Assembly (NCBI RefSeq): GCF_006438875.1
Contig: NZ_RCZH01000006.1
Coordinates: forward strand, 1-58,643
Length of the DNA stretch: 58,643 nucleotides
Reading direction: 5' to 3'
Source of the DNA: Flavobacterium pectinovorum
GTDB taxonomy: Bacteria; Bacteroidota; Bacteroidia; Flavobacteriales; Flavobacteriaceae
In this document: one piece after another, positions 15,530 to 24,273 of the stretch
Numbering within the stretch: the stretch's first letter is position 1
Layout of the letters: each line of letters opens with the position of its first letter
Made by a program: the position numbers and the translations under genes
Notes under the pieces: generated by a model
Seen by the model: the letters and a program-made list of their open reading frames with translations, nothing else
Databases searched by the model: none
Told to the model about the DNA's origin: nothing

Positions 15530-16237
15530 ATGATAACTATTCAAAATTTAACCAAAGTTTTTAGAACTGAAGAAGTAGAAACCTCAGCTTTAAGCGGAAT
15601 TAATTTAGAGATTAAAAAAGGTGATTTTTTAACTATCATGGGACCTTCAGGTTGCGGAAAATCTACTTTATTAAATATCATTGGTCTTTTGGACGGCGCT
15701 TCTGATGGAAGTTATAAATTATTAGATCAGGAAATGATTGGTCTAAAAGAAAAAGGAAGAGCTCAGGTTCGTAAAGAAAATATTGGATTCATTTTTCAGA
15801 ATTTTAACTTGATCGATGAGCTTTCTGTTTATGATAATATCGAATTGCCTTTGCTTTATAACAATGTAAAAGCATCTGAGAGAAAACAAAAAATTGAAGC
15901 GATTGCTGAGAAGTTAAACATTTCACATCGTTTAAAACATTATCCTCAGCAGCTTTCAGGAGGACAACAACAAAGGGTTGCTGTGGCAAGGGCTTTGGTA
16001 AATGATCCAAAAATCATTTTGGCCGATGAGCCAACAGGAAATCTGGACAGTAAAAATGGTAATGAGGTTATGGAACTTTTGACTGATTTGCATGCTAAAG
16101 GTGCCACAATTTTGATGGTTACCCACTCTGATTATGATGCTTCTTTTTCGCAAAGAACGATTCATATGAAAGATGGTGTTATATTCTCTGAGCGATTAAA
16201 TCAGAGAAATGTGGATGTTTTTATGGACGCTAAATAA
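15530..16237 (+). CDS. MacB/LolD-type ABC transporter ATPase
   Basis: 235 residues. Walker A GPSGCGKSTLLNIIG, Q-loop FIFQNFNLIDELSVYDNI, signature LSGGQQQRVAVARAL, Walker B IILADEPTGNLDS, and switch His in VTHSDYDASF. The sequence is of the short MacB/LolD class that powers mechanotransmission rather than transport through the membrane. It sits 130 bases after the HlyD gene and 138 bases before the permease, so the three form one exporter. Substrate unknown; such sets export antibiotics, peptides or lipoproteins. Confidence 0.95.
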   Translation: MITIQNLTKVFRTEEVETSALSGINLEIKKGDFLTIMGPSGCGKSTLLNIIGLLDGASDGSYKLLDQEMIGLKEKGRAQVRKENIGFIFQNFNLIDELSVYDNIELPLLYNNVKASERKQKIEAIAEKLNISHRLKHYPQQLSGGQQQRVAVARALVNDPKIILADEPTGNLDSKNGNEVMELLTDLHAKGATILMVTHSDYDASFSQRTIHMKDGVIFSERLNQRNVDVFMDAK

Positions 16238-16244
16238 TTTCAAA

Positions 16245-16316
16245 ATGATCAATTTTATTATAACCGCAATCACTTTCCTGATAGGATTTGTTTGCAAAGT
16301 ATTGGCTATTATCTAA
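16245..16316 (+). CDS. Possible 23-residue membrane peptide
   Basis: ATG 16245 opens MINFIITAITFLIGFVCKVL and three more residues (AII), ending at TAA 16314. It is a single hydrophobic helix with one Cys and one Lys, seven bases after the ATPase stop and 59 before the permease. Small membrane peptides are known accessory parts of some transporters (KdpF is one example). A chance frame is possible; there is no other support. Confidence 0.3.
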   Translation: MINFIITAITFLIGFVCKVLAII

Positions 16317-16375
16317 AAACTAATCTTTTTTAGAATTTTATCAAACTTCTAAAATAACTATAAAAAAACTAAGCA

Positions 16376-18799
16376 ATGATTTTTAACTGGTTTAAAATAT
16401 TTATCTATCATTTAAAGCAAAACAAACTGTTTTCGTTTTTAAATGTCCTGGGCTTAAGCATTGGAGTTGCAGGTGTTATTTTTGCTATTTTATATTGGAA
16501 TAACGAAAACTCATACGATCAATGGAATCCTGAAAAAGAAAATTCTTATCAAGTCCTGAATGTAATAGGTGCAACTGGAGATACTTGGGCAACGAGTTCA
16601 ATTCCGTTTGGACAAACTTGTAAAGCAACGATTCCCGAAATTGAGCAAATTTGTTTTTTAAACATTTGGTATAGCGAATCTGTTATAAAGTATCAAAATC
16701 AAAAAGTAATCGATAAAAAAATTATGGTTTCTGACAGTAACTTTTTTGATTTCTTTCCTTTTCCAATAACAAAAGGTTCTAAAAAAGATATTTTAAAAGA
16801 AAAAAATAGTGTTGCTATTGCAGAAGATCAAGCAAAACTGCTTTTTAAAGATGAAGATCCAATTGGAAAATCTATTACTTATGATAACAAATCTTATATC
16901 GTAAAAGCTCTTTATCGTATTATAAAACCTTCTTCTTTTGAGCCTAATTATGTTTTTGGAAGTATCATGCGCGAACATGATTTCAACCAATGGGGAAATT
17001 TCAATTATGGCTTGATGGTCAAAATCAAAAAAAATGTTGATCCTGCTTTAGTTTTAAAGAAAATGCATAATGTTAATTATGTCAACAGGACTTTGAAAGA
17101 TGCTAAAGAAAGTGGTCAGACTGTGGCACAATACATCAAAGAAAATGGAGAAATCAAGATTCTTCTGGATCAGTTAAAAACTTTGCATCTTCATGGTTCA
17201 AAAGCTTCCGGATCAACAACTCCTGAAGGAAAAGGAAACCTACAGCTTCTTTATATTATGGCTGGATTATCAATTTTGATTTTGATTTTGTCACTTGTAA
17301 ACTACATTAATTTAGCAACAGCTTCGGCTATAAAACGCGCTAAAGAAGTAGGTGTTCGTAAAATTGTTGGTGCAAGTAAAAATCAAATTATTGCACAATT
17401 TATATTTGAAACTGCTATAATTGTTATTCTTGCTATTTTATTTGCTTTGGCAATAGTGGAACTTTCTTTGCCTTATTATAATTCTTTTTTAGGCAAAACT
17501 CTTACAATGAATGGAGGCGAATTTTACCTGCAACTTATTTTAATATTTGGATTAGTAATCATTCTTGCGGGTATTTTCCCTGCCATTTATATCTCAAACT
17601 TTGAAACTTTAAAAGTCTTAAAAGGAAACTTTTCGCGAAGCAAAAGCGGTATTTGGATTCGAAATTCTATGCTTATTTTTCAATTTGGGATTGCAGCATT
17701 TTTCATCATTGGCGCTTTAATTGTAAATTCTCAGGTTGATTATATGATGAATAAAAATCTTGGTTTTAGCGGTGATCAAGTGATCAGAATTCCGTTTAAT
17801 TCTGCAGATTACAGTAAAAAAGCTCAAAAATATTTTACTACAAAACAAGAAATCAGTAAAATGTCAGGAGTTCAGGATGTTTCTACTTTTGCAGGAAGTT
17901 TTGGCAACAGCACTAACTCAAGCTCCGGTTTTACACATAATGGTGTTTTTGTACAACCACGAAACGTTGAAATGGATTTTGGCTTTCTTGAAATGATGAA
18001 AATTAAAGTTGTCGAAGGCCGTGATTTATCTCCTAAATTTGCTTCGGATACGATCAATAATTGGCTGATAAACGAAACCTTAGCTAAATTATTAGGCCTT
18101 AAAAACCCTATAAATACAGTAATAACCTCGGGTTGGGGGGAAAAAGAAAACTTAAAATTTAAAGTTGTTGGAGTTGTCAAAGATTTTCATATTACAGGAC
18201 TTCAAAACAAAGTTCCTCCAATGGTTTTTATCAATATGAAAACTTTGAAATGGAATAACTTTGATAATGTTTATGTAAAAGTTTCTCCAAATAATCTAAC
18301 GGAAACTTTAGCTAAGCTAAAAACATATTGGGAAACTAATGTGAATCCTGATTATCCTTTTGATTATGAGTTTGTAAACAAAGGATTTGCCAAAACGTAT
18401 CAGGAACAAGTGAAACAAAAAGATCTGTTTTTTATTCTGAATCTGGTGGTTATTATCATTGCAGTTTTTGGATTATTTGCTTTGGCTTCTTTTTCAATGG
18501 AAAGAAGATTAAAAGAAATTGCGATCCGAAAAACTTTGGGTGCAGAAACTGATGTTTTATTAAAAGCATTATCAAAACAATATGTCATTTTTTGCTTAAT
18601 GGGATTCGCAATCGGGATTGTGCCGGCTTATATTTTATTACAAAAATGGCTTGAAAATTTTGCTTTCAGAATCAATGTTTCGATTGTTCCGTTTAGTATA
18701 GCACTGGTTTCCTTAATGGTTTTAACTTTGCTGATTGTTTTGGCAAAAGCCTATCAGGTAACCAAAATAGATATCTTAAAATATTTAAAATACGAATAA
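16376..18799 (+). CDS. MacB/FtsX-type ABC transporter permease
   Basis: 807 residues, double-FtsX layout. First helix FLNVLGLSIGVAGVIFAILYW, a periplasmic MacB-type domain (about 50-285), three helices (LLYIMAGLSILILILSLVNYI, then FIFETAIIVILAILFALAIVE and LILIFGLVIILAGIFPAIYIS), a helix at MLIFQFGIAAFFIIGALIV, a second periplasmic domain (about 455-680), and three final helices ending TKIDILKYLKYE. ASAIKRAKEVGVRKIVGASK and RRLKEIAIRKTLGAE are the coupling segments for the ATPase. Together with HlyD and the ATPase it forms the exporter governed by the divergent two-component system. Ends at a strong terminator. Confidence 0.92.
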   Translation: MIFNWFKIFIYHLKQNKLFSFLNVLGLSIGVAGVIFAILYWNNENSYDQWNPEKENSYQVLNVIGATGDTWATSSIPFGQTCKATIPEIEQICFLNIWYSESVIKYQNQKVIDKKIMVSDSNFFDFFPFPITKGSKKDILKEKNSVAIAEDQAKLLFKDEDPIGKSITYDNKSYIVKALYRIIKPSSFEPNYVFGSIMREHDFNQWGNFNYGLMVKIKKNVDPALVLKKMHNVNYVNRTLKDAKESGQTVAQYIKENGEIKILLDQLKTLHLHGSKASGSTTPEGKGNLQLLYIMAGLSILILILSLVNYINLATASAIKRAKEVGVRKIVGASKNQIIAQFIFETAIIVILAILFALAIVELSLPYYNSFLGKTLTMNGGEFYLQLILIFGLVIILAGIFPAIYISNFETLKVLKGNFSRSKSGIWIRNSMLIFQFGIAAFFIIGALIVNSQVDYMMNKNLGFSGDQVIRIPFNSADYSKKAQKYFTTKQEISKMSGVQDVSTFAGSFGNSTNSSSGFTHNGVFVQPRNVEMDFGFLEMMKIKVVEGRDLSPKFASDTINNWLINETLAKLLGLKNPINTVITSGWGEKENLKFKVVGVVKDFHITGLQNKVPPMVFINMKTLKWNNFDNVYVKVSPNNLTETLAKLKTYWETNVNPDYPFDYEFVNKGFAKTYQEQVKQKDLFFILNLVVIIIAVFGLFALASFSMERRLKEIAIRKTLGAETDVLLKALSKQYVIFCLMGFAIGIVPAYILLQKWLENFAFRINVSIVPFSIALVSLMVLTLLIVLAKAYQVTKIDILKYLKYE

Positions 18800-18825
18800 A
18801 CTTGTAGACCATTTTTTTTAAAAAA

Positions 18826-18860
18826 GAAACCCGTCAGATTCATAAAATCTGGCGGGTTTA
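18826..18860. terminator. Bidirectional terminator between exporter and L,D-transpeptidase
   Basis: Stem AACCCGTCAGATT/AATCTGGCGGGTT (one G-T pair) around CATAA, with A-rich sequence before and T-rich after. Serves both convergent genes. Confidence 0.8.
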
Positions 18861-18876
18861 CTAATTATTGAATATC

Positions 18877-20496
18877 TTATTTTGAAGCAACAGAATCTGA
18901 ATAAAGTAATTTATCTAATTGCGGATCTCTGTCATATACATCCGGATAAAATCCAATTTCTCCATCATCGCTTACCCAAGCTGTAAAATAACCAATATAG
19001 ATTGGTATTTTATTTTTTAGCTTGCAAGTTGTTTCTTTTTCACCGCTCATTGCGCTTTCTATTTTATCAACTGACCAATCCGGATCGTCTTTCAATATTT
19101 CAAGTGCCAGGCTTTTTGCTTCTTTTACATTGATGCAGCCGTGACTAAAAACACGTTTTTCAAATTCAAACAAACTTTTTGCCGGTGTATCATGCAAATA
19201 AATATCATTTGGATTTGGGAACATAAATTTGACTAATCCTAAAGAGTTTTTTGGTCCCGGTTTTTGTCGCACATTCCCTCCATTCCATTCCATATTATGT
19301 TCAGCCAGATAATTTTTATCTTCGGCAATTTTCGATTTTAGTTCATTTTTAATGATACTTTGCGGAACGTACCAATAAGGACTAAATACGATTCGGTCCA
19401 TCATTCCGCTAAAGATTACCGTCTCCGTCATTCTGGTTCCCACAAAAACATCGGAAACTAAATCATATTTTCCGTTTTTAACATAAACCAGTCTAAACGA
19501 AGGTATATTGACCATTATGTATTCATTTGCCTGCGCCAAATTTGCCGGTATCCATCGGCAACGCTCCATATTTAGCATTATAGTTTTGATTCTTTTGCCA
19601 ATTGGTTCGTTCATTTGGTCAATATGCTCTCGGCTTAAAGTATAATTTAGCTTAAGTCCATATCTTTTTTTATACTTTAAAATACCCGCCATCATCTCTT
19701 CGTCATAAACATCTCTTTTAGAATCTTGTGCCAGATCACCCACAACAAACAAGCGTTCTCTGATTTGCGTTATTACAACACCGCTATCAAAAGGTTTTAA
19801 ATCTTTATAATTGGCACTATCAATTTCTATTTTCTTCCAAAGATTGTTTTTTTCGATCGTACGATATTTTTTCAGGACAGCCCTAAGCTTATAATATTGT
19901 CCATACAACAAATTCTCGTCTTTATTGAGTCTGTCCGGATCGACCATTAGAGAGTCTAATATTTTGGTATACGAAATAGTTTTTGTTGGCAAAAACCAGC
20001 CAATTTTCTTTAAAGTAGCGGGATCTACACCTGAATAAACATTACTGGCATAAAACACATACATATTAGACAGCAAAAGCTCTGTGTCCATCTGAGAAAG
20101 ATCTTCCGTTACATTTTCATTAAAGACATCATCGATTAAATCTCTGTAAGGCATGGTTGCTTTAATACCCTGATCATTGAGTTGTCTCACTTTATGGTAC
20201 AGCAAAGATCCAAATTCACTGATGTTTTTATCATCGTACCAAATCGACTTAAATTCTTTCTTTTTATAAAGATCCAACACGTCATTTTGATATTTTTTTA
20301 GCTTAGGATATTTTTTATAGAACTCATTAATCGATTCTGTATTGATAACAAGATTCGTAACATAATTTTTCTCGACAATTAGGTTTGACGATTCCGTTGG
20401 TTTATATTTTATGTGACTATTTTTTGCTGAAGATTCAAAAGAAAACATCAAAAAACTAACGGTAATAATTACAGATAAAGAAGTAAAATTTCGCAT
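18877..20496 (-). CDS. L,D-transpeptidase (YcbB-like) with signal peptide
   Basis: 539 residues. Signal peptide MRNFTSLSVIITVSFLMFSF. Residues about 55-290 resemble the scaffold domain of large L,D-transpeptidases (YPKLKKYQNDVLDLYKKKEF, SIWYDDKN, LLYHKVRQLNDQGIKA), followed by the YkuD catalytic domain: NMERCRWIP, YIMVNIPSFRLVYVKNGK, VGTRMTETVIFSGMM, HDTPAKSLFEFEKRVFSHGC and INVKEA. The SHGCIN motif carries the catalytic Cys at about residue 454. These enzymes make 3-3 crosslinks in peptidoglycan or attach proteins to it in the periplasm. Stands alone, with a 425-base upstream region. Confidence 0.92.
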   Translation of the reverse strand: MRNFTSLSVIITVSFLMFSFESSAKNSHIKYKPTESSNLIVEKNYVTNLVINTESINEFYKKYPKLKKYQNDVLDLYKKKEFKSIWYDDKNISEFGSLLYHKVRQLNDQGIKATMPYRDLIDDVFNENVTEDLSQMDTELLLSNMYVFYASNVYSGVDPATLKKIGWFLPTKTISYTKILDSLMVDPDRLNKDENLLYGQYYKLRAVLKKYRTIEKNNLWKKIEIDSANYKDLKPFDSGVVITQIRERLFVVGDLAQDSKRDVYDEEMMAGILKYKKRYGLKLNYTLSREHIDQMNEPIGKRIKTIMLNMERCRWIPANLAQANEYIMVNIPSFRLVYVKNGKYDLVSDVFVGTRMTETVIFSGMMDRIVFSPYWYVPQSIIKNELKSKIAEDKNYLAEHNMEWNGGNVRQKPGPKNSLGLVKFMFPNPNDIYLHDTPAKSLFEFEKRVFSHGCINVKEAKSLALEILKDDPDWSVDKIESAMSGEKETTCKLKNKIPIYIGYFTAWVSDDGEIGFYPDVYDRDPQLDKLLYSDSVASK

Positions 20497-20821
20497 ATTT
20501 TTAGATTTAAAATTTAGAAAATAATTTTATTCAAAAAAATATCGAAAAACCATAATTCACCCAAAAGCAAGTTTTCAGATACTTTTTAAAACATAAGAAA
20601 GCGTCGATTTAGGGTACTCAAATATAGCTAAGATTATCCACATTTTAATCCTCTTATTCTGAAAATTTATTTCAAAAATCACGTGTTTCAACTTTAAACA
20701 TGCTTTAGTTTTTTGAATATCAAATGAAAATCAGACAATTTTAATTCAATAAAGAAACGAAACTCAATTATTTAGAATCATTTTGAGTAATCGTAATATC
20801 GAGAAATACAATTTAAAAGAG
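20497..20821. other. Gene-free AT-rich stretch
   Basis: No coding frame, hairpin or known repeat was recognised. It separates the divergent L,D-transpeptidase and mrp genes and presumably holds the L,D-transpeptidase promoter, which could not be located. Confidence 0.5.
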
Positions 20822-20851
20822 TTTGAATCCGAACATAATCTGTTATCTTTG
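20822..20851 (+). promoter_or_regulatory. Promoter of mrp
   Basis: TTTG (20822-20825), an 18-bp spacer and TATCTTTG (20844-20851) match the Bacteroidota TTTG/TAnnTTTG promoter well. Predicted start near 20857, leader about 65 bases. Confidence 0.65.
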
Positions 20852-20921
20852 TAGTCTGAAATCAGTTTAAATAAACACAGTTCTTAAATTGGTCTCCCTC
20901 AATAGAAAACAGACGATTAAA

Positions 20922-22052
20922 ATGAAATTAGACAGGAAAGAAATTCTTAAAGCTTTAGAGACAATCACTATAGCAGGAGAAGGAAAAAATATGGTTGAAA
21001 GTGGTGCTGTTACCAATGTAATAACTTTTGGCGACGAAGTTGTGGTAGATTTATTATTACATACCCCAGCGATGCACATTAAAAAAAGAGCTGAAGATGA
21101 TATCAAAAAAACGATTCATGATTTGATCTCTGCTGATGCAAAAGTTAAAGTAAATATTAAAGTTGAAGCCAAGGAAAATCCTAACGAAATAAAAGGAAAG
21201 GCTATTCCGGGAATCAAAAATATAATTGCCGTTGCTTCTGGTAAAGGTGGAGTTGGAAAATCTACTGTTACAGCAAATCTTGCCGTAACACTTGCAAAAA
21301 TGGGTTTTAGTGTTGGAATTCTGGATGCTGATATCTATGGTCCTTCTATGCCAATTATGTTTGATGTAGAAAACGAAAAACCAGTTTCAATTACCGTTGA
21401 CGGAAAATCAAAAATGAAACCAATTGAAAGTTATGAAATCAAAATACTTTCTATCGGTTTTTTCACTGCTCCAAGTCAGGCTGTAATCTGGAGAGGTCCA
21501 ATGGCTGCTAAAGCTTTGAACCAAATGATTTTTGATGCAGATTGGGGAGAATTAGACTTTATGCTAATTGATTTACCTCCGGGAACTGGAGATATTCACC
21601 TTTCAATTATGCAATCATTACCTATTACTGGAGTTGTAGTAGTAAGTACTCCTCAAGCTGTGGCTCTTGCCGATGCAAAAAAAGGAGTTGCAATGTTTAT
21701 GCAAGACAATATCAATGTTCCTGTTTTGGGAATTATCGAAAATATGGCGTACTTTACACCAGAAGAATTACCTGACAATAAATATTATATCTTTGGAAAG
21801 GAAGGTGCAAAAAATCTTGCAGAAGATTTAAATGTTCCGTTCTTAGGAGAAGTGCCAATTGTACAATCAATTCGTGAAGCGGGAGATTACGGTCGCCCTG
21901 CGGCTTTGCAAACGGCTTCGGTAATCGAAACCATTTTTGAAGAAATAACCAGAAACGTTGTACAGGAAACAGTAAACAGAAACGATAGCTTACCTGCGAC
22001 AGAAGCCATTAAAATTACAACTATGGCAGGTTGTTCAGCAGTAAAGAAATAA
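20922..22052 (+). CDS. mrp: Mrp/NBP35-family Fe-S carrier ATPase
   Basis: 376 residues from ATG 20922 (MKLDRKEILKALETI), chosen over a TTG 33 bases earlier. N-terminal DUF59/MIP18-like domain (about 1-80), then the P-loop ASGKGGVGKSTVTANLAVTL (deviant Walker A), DADIYGPSMPIMF, FMLIDLPPGTGDIHLSI and STPQAVALADAKKG. Mrp proteins bind and transfer Fe-S clusters. The usual CxxC of the NM..C..C segment is absent here (ENMAYFTPEELPDNKYYIFG). Next gene is a NifU C-terminal-type protein. Clearly in an Fe-S context with the ferredoxin further on. Confidence 0.93.
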   Translation: MKLDRKEILKALETITIAGEGKNMVESGAVTNVITFGDEVVVDLLLHTPAMHIKKRAEDDIKKTIHDLISADAKVKVNIKVEAKENPNEIKGKAIPGIKNIIAVASGKGGVGKSTVTANLAVTLAKMGFSVGILDADIYGPSMPIMFDVENEKPVSITVDGKSKMKPIESYEIKILSIGFFTAPSQAVIWRGPMAAKALNQMIFDADWGELDFMLIDLPPGTGDIHLSIMQSLPITGVVVVSTPQAVALADAKKGVAMFMQDNINVPVLGIIENMAYFTPEELPDNKYYIFGKEGAKNLAEDLNVPFLGEVPIVQSIREAGDYGRPAALQTASVIETIFEEITRNVVQETVNRNDSLPATEAIKITTMAGCSAVKK

Positions 22053-22168
22053 ATTAGATAATTGAGAAAAAACTAATGAGATAATTTGAAAATTAGATAA
22101 TTAGATAATTTTACTTCAAAGTGAATTTTCTAATTATCTAATTGACTAATTACCTAATTGATAAAATT

Positions 22169-22408
22169 ATGACAACAGAAGAATTAACAAGCAACGTATT
22201 ATTGGCTCTAGATGAAATCAGACCTTTTTTAAATTCTGATGGAGGAGACATTACATTAATCTCTATAGACGATGACAAACATGTCAAAGTGCGTCTTGAA
22301 GGAGCATGTATTAGCTGTAGTGTAAACCAAATGACACTTAAAGCAGGAGTCGAAACAACTATCAAAAAATTTGCTCCACAAATAGAAACTGTGGTAAATA
22401 TAATGTAA
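22169..22408 (+). CDS. NifU C-terminal-domain Fe-S scaffold protein
   Basis: 79 residues from ATG 22169 (MTTEELTSNVLLALDEIRPFL), chosen over an in-frame ATG 27 bases earlier because the family begins here. LNSDGGDITL, then VKVRLEGACISCSVNQMTLKAGVE with the CxxC that holds a 4Fe-4S cluster, and a helix to VVNIM. NifU/Nfu-type domains deliver clusters to target proteins. It follows mrp by about 116 bases; the gap holds an AT-rich inverted repeat of TAATTATCTAATT units. It could supply the cysteine pair that this Mrp lacks. Confidence 0.9.
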   Translation: MTTEELTSNVLLALDEIRPFLNSDGGDITLISIDDDKHVKVRLEGACISCSVNQMTLKAGVETTIKKFAPQIETVVNIM

Positions 22409-22427
22409 TAAAAACACCTGTTTTCCT

Positions 22428-22502
22428 TGCTTTTTTAGGGATCTTGAATTAACAAGAATAATAGTGCTTAAGCGATTTGATTTGTAAAAACCTAAAAAAG
22501 CA
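22428..22502. repeat. Hairpin after the nifU-type gene
   Basis: 13-bp inverted arms TTGCTTTTTTAGG (22428-22440) and CCTAAAAAAGCAA (22490-22502). Likely an mRNA-end structure; the loop is long (49 bases). Confidence 0.45.
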
Positions 22503-22589
22503 ATCAAAATAAAGCAAAAATTTGCGGATTTAATAAAAAACAATCTAAAGATTTAAGGGTTTTAGTTCAGTATTTTTACATTTTTAACT

Positions 22590-22597
22590 TAAATTTG
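22590..22597 (+). promoter_or_regulatory. -7 element for the 22.6-kb secreted protein
   Basis: TAAATTTG fits TAnnTTTG and ends 26 bases before the ATG at 22623. Confidence 0.4.
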
Positions 22598-22622
22598 TAA
22601 ACAACCTCTAAATCTTAAGCTT

Positions 22623-23114
22623 ATGAAGAAGTATTACACTCTATTTTTATTGTTTCTTTTCGTGACCGTAAGTTATGCTCAACAAAGTCAAAGTCCAACA
22701 ACATTAGTCGTAGACAAAGCCTGGTTGAATGAAGATGAGGAATGGACAGATTTTAACTATTCCGGTCAAATTGTATTTTCGACAATACCAAGCAATGAAG
22801 AAGGAAGCCTTAGAATTGGTAATTATGATTTTTTGTATGATCTTTGCAACGGAGAAGCAAAATTCTCAAACAAAGCTACCTATAGTTCTGCCGAATTTTC
22901 TCATCCAAGAAAAGTGTCAGCAAAAACTGATAAACAAGGAGTTGTAAACACAACTTATGAAGGAACTTTAATTTTCCAATCAGATAGAGATTATTATTCT
23001 ATAATTGCTATAGTAACAATTTTAGATAAGGGAGGTAATATTTTAGGTATTAAAATACACTCAAAAGACAACGATAGAAAAGAATACGCCTTTAGCTTAA
23101 AACCAACAAGTTAA
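22623..23114 (+). CDS. Small exported protein, unknown
   Basis: 163 residues. Signal peptide MKKYYTLFLLFLFVTVSYAQ, then a beta-rich domain without cysteine pairs: WLNEDEEWTDFNYSGQIVFS, EGSLRIGNYDFLYDLCNGEA, VNTTYEGTLIFQSDRDYYSI and ILGIKIHSKDNDRKEYAFSL. No family recognised. It is 57 bases before the ferredoxin gene in the same direction. Cellular location should be periplasm or surface; no function can be given. Confidence 0.65.
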   Translation: MKKYYTLFLLFLFVTVSYAQQSQSPTTLVVDKAWLNEDEEWTDFNYSGQIVFSTIPSNEEGSLRIGNYDFLYDLCNGEAKFSNKATYSSAEFSHPRKVSAKTDKQGVVNTTYEGTLIFQSDRDYYSIIAIVTILDKGGNILGIKIHSKDNDRKEYAFSLKPTS

Positions 23115-23171
23115 TTTAAATAAGGATTTGTTCCCGTTATCAAATCCGAACAAAAATTCCAAATAATTAAA

Positions 23172-23489
23172 ATGGATGTATTAATAAAGATTAAAGATCG
23201 AGAAGGAGTTATACACGAATTACAAGCTCCAACTGATATGGCAATGAACATAATGGAGTTATGCAAAGCATACGAACTTCCTGTCGAAGGAACCTGTGGA
23301 GGAATGGCAATGTGTGCCTCTTGCCAGTGTTATGTTCTTAATGATATTGCATTACCGGAAATGGGAGATGAAGAAGAAGCCATGCTTTCGGAAGCATTTT
23401 ATGTTAAATCTAATAGTCGTTTAGGCTGTCAGATACCAATTACTACAGAATTAGAAGGATTAGAACTGGAATTAGCTCCAGAATATTAA
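23172..23489 (+). CDS. 2Fe-2S ferredoxin (adrenodoxin-type)
   Basis: 105 residues. Cluster ligands CGGMAMCASCQCYV plus the distal Cys in RLGCQIPIT give the C-x5-C-x2-C...C pattern of the adrenodoxin/Isc ferredoxin class. N-terminus DVLIKIKDREGVIHELQAP and LCKAYELPVEGTCGG also fit. Such ferredoxins feed electrons to Fe-S assembly or oxygenases. Near mrp and the NifU-type gene, which points to Fe-S biogenesis, although separated by the exported protein. Strong terminator directly after. Confidence 0.92.
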   Translation: MDVLIKIKDREGVIHELQAPTDMAMNIMELCKAYELPVEGTCGGMAMCASCQCYVLNDIALPEMGDEEEAMLSEAFYVKSNSRLGCQIPITTELEGLELELAPEY

Positions 23490-23494
23490 ATAAT

Positions 23495-23526
23495 AAAAAA
23501 GCGAGAATTTAAGTTCTCGCTTTTTT
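23495..23526 (+). terminator. Terminator after the ferredoxin gene
   Basis: AAAAAAGCGAGAA/TTCTCGCTTTTTT stem with an AT loop and T-run, six bases after the ferredoxin stop. Confidence 0.85.
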
Positions 23527-23571
23527 ATGCCTTAATTATTAAACCCGACAGGTTCATTATATTAAGAAATT

Positions 23572-24258
23572 TTATTCGTACTTCTTTATCAGTTCCTCTA
23601 AATCAAATTCTTTTAGCAATTTATCCAGATATTTACCTCTGCTGCTTGTTTCACGCTGATAAGGCGCAAAAAGACTTGTTACTTTATTAAATTCGTCGTC
23701 GAGATCTTTTAAAAGTTCTATCTTTTCCTGAGTTACAACTGAACCTTTAATTTCAATAAAATTTAAAATTCTTTTTATTGCGATTTCTTTTTCAATGATT
23801 GCATCTTCATCGCTTTCTAAAGTACAAATACCATAAATTCCTTTACAAAAATATTCCCATTCCTCTTCTAAAGCTTTCTCCACTTTTACCAAATCAATTT
23901 CTCCATTTTCATCAAAAGTATCCCCATAAGCAAATATTTTGTGCTGGTGTTTCTTCAAATTAGATAAGAGATTTTGTCTAAAATCCTTTTTAAACTTTTC
24001 AGGATTATGATGTAAAGTATTGTCCGCGATAAGTTTCAAAATACTTTTAGGAAAATACTTTTTAGAAGAAACAACCTTATAATTATCATTTAAAGGCGAA
24101 CTAATTGTTACTTCTGAATTTACGACATAAGACGGCTCTGGAATAAGTTGATCTTTGATAAGTTGATTTAATTTATCTGAATTAAGATCCATTATTCTTA
24201 TAATTTCTTCAGCTTCCAGATAATTTTCTTCAATGTATTTTATGTTTATATCTTTCAT
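23572..24258 (-). CDS. DUF6058-like protein
   Basis: 228 residues, no signal peptide. The beginning (KYIEENYLEAEEIIRIMDLN, then DKLNQLIKDQLIPEPSYVV) and middle (WEYFCKGIYGICTLESDEDA, IIEKEIAIKRIL) resemble DUF6058 proteins, of which some sit in natural-product clusters; match by memory only. The C-terminal third is charged and helical (LDKLLKEFDLEELIKKYE). It is 15 bases downstream of the SMI1-like gene and surely cotranscribed. No biosynthetic genes are near. Confidence 0.5.
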   Translation of the reverse strand: MKDINIKYIEENYLEAEEIIRIMDLNSDKLNQLIKDQLIPEPSYVVNSEVTISSPLNDNYKVVSSKKYFPKSILKLIADNTLHHNPEKFKKDFRQNLLSNLKKHQHKIFAYGDTFDENGEIDLVKVEKALEEEWEYFCKGIYGICTLESDEDAIIEKEIAIKRILNFIEIKGSVVTQEKIELLKDLDDEFNKVTSLFAPYQRETSSRGKYLDKLLKEFDLEELIKKYE

Positions 24259-24273
24259 TTATATAGATTAAAA

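Noticed and set aside
16318..16375. Separate promoter for the ABC permease
   Set aside because: No TAnnTTTG or TGGCAC-N5-TTGC element was found in the short gap; cotranscription is simpler.
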